Shown one piece after another: positions 1 to 4,764 of a stretch of 6,438 nucleotides of DNA. Position 1 is the first letter of the stretch, and every line of letters begins with the position of its first letter. The stretch covers positions 1-6,438 of the forward strand of contig JAUPKV010000259.1 of assembly GCA_030837265.1 (NCBI GenBank), given 5' to 3'. The position numbers and the translations under genes were made by a program. The notes under the pieces were generated by a model, which was not told where the DNA came from, ran no database searches, and saw only the letters and a list, made by a program, of their open reading frames with translations. The DNA is from Methanobacteriota archaeon (lineage in GTDB: Archaea > Halobacteriota > Methanosarcinia > Methanosarcinales > Methanosarcinaceae).

Positions 1-1323
1 AGTCCAAGTATAGCTGTATTAGTTCTTGGTTGGGCAATCCTTGAAGGACTTGGAGCAACGCTTGTGATGCCCTCGGTCCAGACACTTGTTACCTCGAATT
101 ATAGCGGTGCTGATCGCGCTTTTGCCTATGGGATACTCGGGGGAATTGGGGCAAGTGCAATAGCACTCGGTCCGATTATAGGAGGCTGGCTGACAACTGA
201 ATACACCTGGAGGCTTGCCTTTGCCGGGGAGGTAATTATAGTGATCATAGTTCTTTTGATCAGCAGGTCTATTCTTGATGCACCCCTTGAATCAGGAGAA
301 CGGCCCAAGCTGGATATAGCAGGAGCTATCCTATCAGCTCTGGGACTCGGGCTTTTTGTTTTTGGAATCTTGCTAGCAGGGACATATGGGTGGTGGAAAG
401 CACGCCATACTTTTGTAATAGGAGGGATCGAAATCGCTCCTTTTGGGCTTTCTCCTACCCCTGTGTTTATTGCAGGCGGAATTCTAATATTGCTTACTTT
501 TGCCCTATGGGAGCGTCATCTTATTGCTCTTGGAAAGTCCCCGCTTGTAAGGCTTGATGTGCTGAGAAATCGTAAAATAAGGTCAGGTCTTTTTGTTCAG
601 ATGGTACAGAACACCCTTTTTGCCGGTTTTCTCTTCAGTATGGCTCTGTTCCTTCAAATTGTTCTGGGACTTAATGCAATGCAAACAGGTTTAATCTACC
701 TCCCTCTTTCCATACCGCTCTTAATTGCCTCAATGGCTGCGTCCAGGCTTGCAATTTCAATTCCTCCAAGGCGTATTATTCAAGCAGGTTTGCTTATATT
801 TACTGCCGGTCTGCTTCTGGTTAATGAAAAAATTGATGTGACGGTCAAAGGAATGCCAATATTTATTGGTTTTGCTCTAGTAGGCATAGGCGGCGGGCTT
901 ATAGCATCTCAAATCATGAATCTGGTCTTATCACAGGTAAGTCCCGAAAGGACGGGTGAAACCGCTGCCCTTATGAACACTTCACAAAATCTCGGCATGT
1001 CTATCGGAACAGCTCTAATGGGCTCTATCCTTCTTGCCGGGCTTGCTTCGGAAGCTGCTGTCCTTATCGGCCAGAGTACAGTTTTACCAGATTCTGTTAA
1101 AGAAGATGCAACATTAGCAGTAGAACAAAACGTGCAATTTTTGAGCAACGAACAACTGGAAAGTATTCTTCAAGGAGCTCCTCCTGATATTACTCAGGAA
1201 CTCCTGAGAATTAATGAAATCGCCAGGATTGATGGGATAAAAAGATCTTTGTGGGGAATGATAGCAATCTCTTTATTGGGTCTACTCGCTTCTTTCTTCC
1301 TGCCACCTCAAATCCTTATATAG
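1..1323 (+). CDS. MFS drug-efflux transporter, DHA2/EmrB-like (5' end outside window)
   Basis: This is an integral membrane antiporter of the major facilitator superfamily, probably proton-driven export of drugs or other small hydrophobic compounds; the substrate cannot be read from sequence. The frame is open to base 1, so the in-frame GTG/ATG at 64-69 is internal and the true start lies upstream. 440 residues are visible. DHA2 proteins usually have about 480-550, so roughly two N-terminal helices are missing. The first residues (WAILEGLGATLVMPS) match the conserved 'RxLQGxGAAxxxP' helix. Antiporter motif C is clear at visible residues 47-62, ending GPIIGG, and is followed by the WRLAF segment. 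Near the C-terminus, ERTGETAALMNTSQNLG is the typical DHA2 helix. A polar loop of about 70 residues (roughly visible residues 350-415) precedes the last helix (SLWGMIAISLLGLLASFFL), as in 14-TM members. The gene ends at TAG and converges on the small HTH gene. No regulator is seen next to its start. Confidence 0.92.
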   Translation, partial: SPSIAVLVLGWAILEGLGATLVMPSVQTLVTSNYSGADRAFAYGILGGIGASAIALGPIIGGWLTTEYTWRLAFAGEVIIVIIVLLISRSILDAPLESGERPKLDIAGAILSALGLGLFVFGILLAGTYGWWKARHTFVIGGIEIAPFGLSPTPVFIAGGILILLTFALWERHLIALGKSPLVRLDVLRNRKIRSGLFVQMVQNTLFAGFLFSMALFLQIVLGLNAMQTGLIYLPLSIPLLIASMAASRLAISIPPRRIIQAGLLIFTAGLLLVNEKIDVTVKGMPIFIGFALVGIGGGLIASQIMNLVLSQVSPERTGETAALMNTSQNLGMSIGTALMGSILLAGLASEAAVLIGQSTVLPDSVKEDATLAVEQNVQFLSNEQLESILQGAPPDITQELLRINEIARIDGIKRSLWGMIAISLLGLLASFFLPPQILI

Positions 1324-1343
1324 TCAGATCTACAAACGAGCTG

Positions 1344-1419
1344 AAAAAAGCACAGGAATTCTTTCAAAAAATAAGTAAACGACAAGAGAAGAATTTACAT
1401 CAATAAAATCATTCAAAAA
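1344..1419 (-). terminator. Oligo-T terminator region of the small HTH gene
   Basis: Read on the minus strand, T5 (1415-1419), T6 (1366-1371) and T6 (1344-1349) follow the stop codon of the HTH-membrane gene. Successive U runs without a hairpin are the usual archaeal intrinsic termination signal. They lie in the 98-base gap between two convergent genes, where a terminator is expected. Confidence 0.35.
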
Positions 1420-1421
1420 TA

Positions 1422-1670
1422 TTAATCATCTCTTTTCCCTTTTACTTTTTTATAAATCACATAACCAGCTGCTGCCACTCCAACTCCAATAAGAACGCCG
1501 TTGGCTATTTGTTTCCTGCCTATATGATTTGCCGGTAGGTTGTTCTCATGTCTCCACGCATAGATTGGGCGATATCCGCATTTGAATTTTTTACCAATTG
1601 CTCGATCAGTAAGCCCTTCGTTGTATAGAGTTCCAACTCTTTCCCAGTCTATTTCTAATCTATTTTTCAT
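1422..1670 (-). CDS. Small protein: N-terminal helix-turn-helix plus C-terminal membrane helix
   Basis: This 82-residue protein is not recognised as a named family. Residues 8-44 read as a compact three-helix DNA-binding fold of the resolvase/homeodomain-like type: helix 1 around DWERVGTLYNEGL, helix 2 TDRAIGKKF, and a likely recognition helix around YRPIYAWRHENN. Residues 55-73 (ANGVLIGVGVAAAGYVIY) form one hydrophobic helix rich in Gly, Ala and Val. A KKVKGKR tail follows, and the positive charge suggests that the C-terminus is cytoplasmic. If both parts are real, this is a membrane-tethered DNA-binding protein. The hydrophobic helix could instead mediate oligomerisation. The ATG is preceded by GTGGGG seven bases upstream, and a TATA-like box lies about 45 bases upstream, so the gene looks monocistronic. 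The out-of-frame ATG at 1675-1677 opens only five codons and sits too close to the GGGG to be the main start. Whether the protein is expressed is inferred. Confidence 0.72.
   Translation of the reverse strand: MKNRLEIDWERVGTLYNEGLTDRAIGKKFKCGYRPIYAWRHENNLPANHIGRKQIANGVLIGVGVAAAGYVIYKKVKGKRDD
1431..1451 (+). terminator. T-rich tract, possible terminator of the transporter transcript
   Basis: The plus strand carries three T runs within 21 bases (T4, T4 and T6, ending at 1451), about 110 bases after the transporter stop codon. Archaeal RNA polymerase commonly terminates at oligo-T tracts without a hairpin. The tract lies inside the 3' end of the opposite-strand HTH gene, so its composition may simply reflect Lys/Gly-rich codons there. 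Confidence 0.25.
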
Positions 1671-1713
1671 CTTTCATCCCCACTTCCCTTAAATTCTCAT
1701 CACCGAAATTCTT

Positions 1714-1724
1714 TTAATATAAAG
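1714..1724 (-). promoter_or_regulatory. TATA-like box of the small HTH gene
   Basis: On the minus strand the sequence reads CTTTATATTAA, close to the archaeal TATA consensus. It lies 44-54 bases upstream of the ATG at 1670. Initiation about 25 bases downstream would give a leader of roughly 20-25 bases that includes the GTGGGG ribosome site. No clear purine-rich BRE is visible next to it. Confidence 0.4.
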
Positions 1725-1739
1725 GTAATATCAAAAGAA

Positions 1740-2069
1740 ATATAATAAGGATATCTCAAAAATAAATTTAATACTGTCTTTATAATGCATGCGTTCTTTA
1801 CCAAAGTAGCTGAAGATAAATAACAATGAGGATATGGGGTTCAGTCTGGTAGGACTTAACATACTTGTTTTGTAGGTTAACTTCTGGAGTGTAATCTTTG
1901 AACAGCAGAAGATCAAACTGGCTGTATGGAATCGGTATGTTTTGCCTAGAGCAGCACTGTCCTGGCGAATCAGCTCAATAAAGGGACAAAGGAGTGCATG
2001 GAAAAAGAAGATTATCGTTTTACCACCGCATTGATTACAAAAAAACCTATGTACCTGCACCCCGGTCAA
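1740..2069 (-). pseudogene. Possible decayed transposase-like remnant with an N-terminal zinc-ribbon piece
   Basis: A minus-strand frame starting at TTG 2069 encodes VQVHRFFCNQCGGKT followed by HALLCPFIELI. This resembles the N-terminal CxxC ribbon of some transposases (pattern 'RxxCxxCxKTFSFLPxFLLPY'). After about 35 residues the frame becomes Phe/Leu/Ser-rich and unconvincing. A different minus-strand frame (1801-1974) is then open for 58 codons and looks more protein-like, including YTPEVNLQNKYVKSYQTEP, which suggests a frameshift or a junction of fragments. There is no ribosome site before 2069, no D-D-E core and no terminal inverted repeats. I cannot name the family. The reading as a degraded mobile-element or protein fragment is inference from composition only, and plain non-coding sequence remains possible. 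Confidence 0.3.
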
Positions 2070-2139
2070 AATTCCTTTTTTAATAATTCATCACTCAGTA
2101 AGCTTCTTTTTATATCCCTTATTTTGTAATCTGTAACAT

Positions 2140-2175
2140 ACAGTGATTTCAATTAACAGACAGTGATTTCAATTA
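2140..2175. repeat. 16-bp direct repeat, two copies with a 20-bp period
   Basis: ACAGTGATTTCAATTA occurs at 2140-2155 and again, identically, at 2160-2175, separated by four bases. The copies lie just outside the possible transposase-like remnant. They could be a slippage duplication, tandem operator half-sites or a trace of an insertion event, and nothing here decides between these. Confidence 0.75.
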
Positions 2176-2427
2176 TTAGAACCCTTTACTCAATCGCTTT
2201 AAAAAGCTTTATTGCCTAATCATTTTGACTTATATTAATTACTTCATAAACTAATTGTTTTCGGACAAAAGTATCTTTTTTTGCAGGTGGTAATATCTGA
2301 AGTTTTGAATAAGCACATATTTAATATTTAAACATATTTGGAATGTTAATTTATTTCTAATTCTTTTCAATTGATCAGTTTTTTAATAAAAAATTTTGAA
2401 AATTATGAAAATAGAGAAGAGGTCTTA

Positions 2428-2550
2428 ATGGAATCCAAGAAACCGACAGTAAGCGTAATAATTCCAACATATAATAGAGCTCACTTAATACTCTGGTTGA
2501 TAAGTGGGATGCGAAGCAATCTAATGCATCGATCGTTCAGGATAAGATAA
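2428..2550 (+). pseudogene. Family 2 glycosyltransferase, N-terminal stub
   Basis: An ATG at 2428 is preceded by AGAGAAGAGGTC (a GAGGT ribosome site) and encodes MESKKPTVSVIIPTYNRAHL. This is the characteristic first strand and nucleotide-binding loop of GT-A fold family 2 glycosyltransferases (consensus 'xVSVIIPTYNRAxxL'). Intact members transfer sugars from nucleotide-sugar donors, commonly for surface glycan or protein glycosylation, and have 250-350 or more residues. Here similarity stops at about residue 21 (base 2490). The next residues (LWLISGMRSNLMH) do not fit the expected helix, and TAA follows at 2548-2550. The DxD motif and the whole acceptor region are absent, so no activity is expected. 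The intact ribosome site and start suggest a recent truncation in which the downstream part was deleted or replaced. Confidence 0.72.
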
Positions 2551-2569
2551 GATAAGATAAGATAAGATA
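2541..2569. repeat. Pentanucleotide tandem repeat (GATAA)5 plus GATA
   Basis: Five perfect copies of GATAA run from 2541 to 2565 and are followed by a partial GATA. Such short perfect tandems change length by polymerase slippage. Every frame through three or more copies meets TAA, so the run closes any reading frame that enters it on the plus strand, including the glycosyltransferase stub. Confidence 0.92.
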
Positions 2570-2634
2570 TTGCCTTACCTGGCTTACATACTGGCTGTCC
2601 TTTCGTATCCAAGAAGCGTTATTAATCTGGCTAC

Positions 2635-3783
2635 TTAATCATTATCAACCAATTGCAGGACTGTCTCAGATGTCCTGTTAAATTCCTCTTGCACAGCAAA
2701 CCTAATAATGAACTCAGTCCCATTATCCCTTTTCAACTCTAGTTCTCCTTCTAGCTGGTCTATGAGAGTGGATACAAGCTGGAGTCCGAGGCTATCTAAA
2801 TCTTTAATTTCAAGGTATTCAGGAATGCCAACTCCGTTGTCCAAAAAGGTTAGAATGAAAGTGGTATTCTCATAACCTTCTATTCTGCATTCTCTATTTT
2901 CCTTTCTTTGGAGTTTAATTACGATTTCTCCACTATCTCTATCGATAAATGCATATTTAAGAGAATTGGATACAAGTTCATTGATGATTAAACCTAATGG
3001 AACAGCTACGTCCATATTAAAGAAAATGTCTCTTTCTATATCCAAATCCAAATTGACATCATTATTACCGAGCCTATAGGTTAGGAAAAGATTATCGGTT
3101 AGTCCTTTAATGTAAGAAAAAATATCTATTACTTCGGAATTTCTACTATTATGTAGTTCTTCATGTATTAGAGCCATTGAAATTACTCTATCCTGGCTTT
3201 CTTTGAAAGCTTCAATAACTTTTAAGTCTTCTATATTCTTTTTGTCTTTGAATTTTTCAGCTTGAAGATCGAGTAGTGATGAGATCACTTGCAGATTGTT
3301 TTTAATTCTATGGTGAATCTCTTTTTTTCGGACAAGTTCAGTTTTTATTAAAGCATCTTCAATTTTTTTACGTTCAGTAATATCCTGAATTATTCCTTTT
3401 ACTCGAATAGGGATATTTTCATCATTAAAAATAAAATCAGATTTAATGTGGAGAGTACGTTCTTCTCCATTTGCTAAAATAATTCTAAAATCTAACCCAG
3501 AAGTACATACTTTTCTGGTATGATCATTAGCTTTGCAGTAGAAGTCCAAGTCTTCGGGATGAATATAACTTAAATATCCCTTTAAAGATGGTGCTAATTT
3601 CTTAGGATCACGTTTGAAAATAAGATACATTTCATCTGACCAGTATGCTTTATCATTAGCAATATCCCATTCCCAATTTCCAATATGAGCCATTTTTTGA
3701 ACTTCATTAAGGTTTTCTGCACTTTCTCTAAGTTTTCGTTCAAGGTCTGTCTGGTCACTTATATCGAACCCTGAAATGTTCAC
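2635..3783 (-). CDS. Sensor histidine kinase, PAS-HisKA_2-HATPase (3' part of a split kinase gene)
   Basis: This 382-residue soluble kinase has no membrane segment. A short linker (FDISDQTDLERKLRE) leads into a PAS fold at about residues 25-140 (IGNWEWD, then IHPEDLD, ending IIQDITERKK). The HisKA_2 dimerisation domain spans about 150-230 with EIHHRIKNNLQ at 155-165, and His158 is the probable phosphoacceptor. The ATP-binding domain spans about 255-365: N-box INELVSNSLKYAF (Asn268, Asn273), G1 box DNGVGIP (315-321), a SLGLQLV segment (331-337) and NGTEF (354-358). All key residues are present, so this part could be active alone. It would autophosphorylate and pass phosphate to a response regulator, and none is encoded nearby. 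The GTG at 3783 overlaps the stop of the 88-codon upstream frame as GTGA. The sequence CVNISGFDISDQ reads as the interior of a longer kinase, so this start probably results from a frameshift. Termination-coupled initiation is possible. Confidence 0.85.
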   Translation of the reverse strand: MNISGFDISDQTDLERKLRESAENLNEVQKMAHIGNWEWDIANDKAYWSDEMYLIFKRDPKKLAPSLKGYLSYIHPEDLDFYCKANDHTRKVCTSGLDFRIILANGEERTLHIKSDFIFNDENIPIRVKGIIQDITERKKIEDALIKTELVRKKEIHHRIKNNLQVISSLLDLQAEKFKDKKNIEDLKVIEAFKESQDRVISMALIHEELHNSRNSEVIDIFSYIKGLTDNLFLTYRLGNNDVNLDLDIERDIFFNMDVAVPLGLIINELVSNSLKYAFIDRDSGEIVIKLQRKENRECRIEGYENTTFILTFLDNGVGIPEYLEIKDLDSLGLQLVSTLIDQLEGELELKRDNGTEFIIRFAVQEEFNRTSETVLQLVDND

Positions 3784-4046
3784 ACATCTTGTTCGAGTAA
3801 GGGATGAAACACGACCAAGTACACCCTATTTCCTACTATAACTTCCATTTTCTCAGGGCTATTTCGGGAGATTACCCTTTGTACAAGATCGATAATACTC
3901 GAAAGTGGTTTTTCTCCAACTCTTAGGCCCCATTCGTGCAATAAAGGCTCTCCTGCCTTATTTGAGTAAATAACAGTTCCATCCTTTTTTAAACTAAGAA
4001 CTGGATTTGGATTCCCTGCAGGAAATTGCTCCATTTTTTTATTCAT
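3780..4046 (-). CDS. N-terminal PAS domain of the split sensor kinase
   Basis: These 88 codons start at ATG 4046 behind a GAGGGG ribosome site (4050-4055). They encode MEQFPAGNPNPVLSLKKDG, then YSNKAGEPLLHEWG, then SPEKMEVIVGNRVYLVVFHPL. This matches the N-terminal PAS-like sensory domain that opens many Methanosarcina-type PAS/HisKA_2 kinases. In such proteins the FHPL segment runs directly into 'NISGFDISDQ', which here lies in the other frame, immediately downstream. Adding one base after GAACAAGA would give ...EQ-E/D-CVNISGFDISDQ and fuse both parts into a single kinase of about 470 residues. The separate polypeptide has no catalytic part. Either the gene is broken by a one-base deletion (or a sequencing error), or two coupled polypeptides are made. 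An in-frame ATG four codons in (MEQF) is an alternative start, but the ribosome site favours 4046. Confidence 0.75.
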   Translation of the reverse strand: MNKKMEQFPAGNPNPVLSLKKDGTVIYSNKAGEPLLHEWGLRVGEKPLSSIIDLVQRVISRNSPEKMEVIVGNRVYLVVFHPLLEQDV

Positions 4047-4132
4047 ATTCCCCTCAGAATTTTTCTTTGTGGTAAAACGTTTTAATTTACTTGAAAAGGA
4101 ACCTCACAATTAAATATTATATTTTAATTTTT

Positions 4133-4143
4133 AAATATATAAG
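4133..4143 (-). promoter_or_regulatory. TATA-like box of the sensor kinase
   Basis: On the minus strand CTTATATATTT lies 87-97 bases upstream of the kinase ATG at 4046. It is a good archaeal TATA match, and initiation about 25 bases downstream would leave a leader of about 65 bases. The surrounding sequence is so AT-rich that other boxes cannot be excluded. Confidence 0.38.
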
Positions 4144-4337
4144 TGTGTATAAATTATGGGGGTAATTTTAAAATAATCTATAAGCTATAAATAAGATAAA
4201 TGAGTAATATTTTTTATTGTATTAGTAGTTCGATAATAAAAAAGTTTTCTTTTATTTACAAATTCATATCAACAAAAAGTCCAATGTATCTCACATAAAC
4301 CTCCACAGTCATCGTGTAGCATATTTGACAAACTTCC

Positions 4338-4423
4338 TTATCCCGAATGTTACCAGTAAAAGAGCATCTTCGCATTTTGGGATATATTGATCTATTGAGT
4401 CTCATGTTCAAGATTCGGGATAA
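4338..4423. repeat. 11-bp perfect inverted repeat with a 64-bp centre
   Basis: TTATCCCGAAT at 4338-4348 is the exact reverse complement of ATTCGGGATAA at 4413-4423. The arms are more GC-rich than their surroundings. The 86-bp unit could be a miniature inverted-repeat element, spaced binding sites for a dimeric regulator, or a hairpin. No flanking target duplication is apparent. Confidence 0.6.
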
Positions 4424-4678
4424 ATGTTAGTGGCATTTGTTCCAGTTGTTTGTGCACAAACACTAACATCGTCTACTATTACCAAACTGAGCAACGCACC
4501 AATATCTCCTTATTTTACCATTTTTTTGCCACCCCAATTGTACATGTTGACCTTAATTAAATTGGTAATACCTGAGCTGATATTAGTATTGATTTTTATA
4601 ATACCTAATTAGATAATTTGATAATTTCTATTCATAAAAGCAGTTGGGAGTAAATTAACAGGGATCTTATGAGAGAAA

Positions 4679-4749
4679 GTCAGTTTATGGTGATCTCTGG
4701 ATAGGGGGCGGTACATAGATGATCAAGTCAGTAAGGATCACCTGCTGAC
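4679..4749 (+). promoter_or_regulatory. Possible structured leader of the Rieske flavoprotein genes
   Basis: GTCAG (4679-4683) and GGTGATC (4689-4695) can pair with CTGAC (4745-4749) and GATCACC (4736-4742), giving a 12-pair interrupted stem that ends seven bases before the GGTGG ribosome site. CACC (4739-4742) can alternatively pair with GGTG of that ribosome site (4756-4759), so two exclusive folds are conceivable. A nine-codon frame (4719-4748, MIKSVRITC) behind GGGGGCGG lies inside the loop and right arm. All of this is inferred from pairing by eye; no known riboswitch class is recognised. Confidence 0.25.
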
Positions 4750-4764
4750 CAGAACGGTGGAATC

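Larger units (their letters stand above)
1671..2634. other. Decayed intergenic region between the HTH gene and the sensor kinase
   Basis: About 960 bases hold no intact gene. From left to right there is the HTH gene promoter, a possible transposase-like remnant (1740-2069), a 16-bp direct repeat (2140-2175), AT-rich sequence with several TATA-like stretches (for example 2315-2337), the severed start of a glycosyltransferase (2428-2490), a foreign-looking piece (about 2481-2540), and a GATAA pentanucleotide run (2541-2569). Bases 2570-2634 hold no recognisable feature. The mixture of unrelated gene ends suggests repeated insertion and deletion. No tRNA-like or CRISPR-like structure was seen. 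Confidence 0.6.
4047..4764. other. AT-rich divergent spacer between the kinase and the Rieske flavoprotein
   Basis: About 720 bases separate two divergently transcribed genes. They hold the kinase leader and promoter candidate (4047-4143), very AT-rich sequence to about 4260, an 11-bp inverted repeat (4338-4423), and a 62-codon open frame (4424-4612) without a ribosome site that I do not accept as a gene. The leader of the flavoprotein operon (about 4670-4764) follows. A TATA-like stretch at 4592-4604 (TTTTTATAATACC) could serve the flavoprotein genes with a long leader of about 130-140 bases, but this is weak. Confidence 0.5.

Noticed and set aside
64..69. GTG/ATG at 64-69 as the start of the transporter
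   Set aside because: The frame is open to base 1, and the upstream residues belong to a conserved MFS helix, so this is an internal position of a gene cut by the window edge.
126..308. A 60-codon minus-strand open frame inside the transporter gene
   Set aside because: It is an antisense shadow of the motif C region of the transporter and has no supporting signals.
909..1148. A 79-codon minus-strand open frame inside the transporter gene
   Set aside because: It lies wholly within a well-supported membrane-transporter coding region and has no family features. It is an antisense shadow.
2140..2175. The two 16-mers as a minimal CRISPR array
   Set aside because: The spacer is only four bases and there are only two copies, with no cas gene nearby.
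2541..2569. GATAA repeat as an on/off phase-variation switch
   Set aside because: Any frame through three or more copies contains TAA, so ordinary gain or loss of one copy from the present five cannot restore a frame. Only contraction to one copy could.
4424..4612. A 62-codon plus-strand frame with a hydrophobic start resembling a signal peptide (MLVAFVPVVCAQ)
   Set aside because: It has no ribosome site. Its ATG overlaps the end of the right inverted-repeat arm, and its composition (Ile/Leu/Thr/Pro) is what AT-rich non-coding DNA gives. The opposite strand in the same stretch looks equally protein-like in one frame (GDIGALLSLVIVDDVSVCAQ) but is broken by stops.
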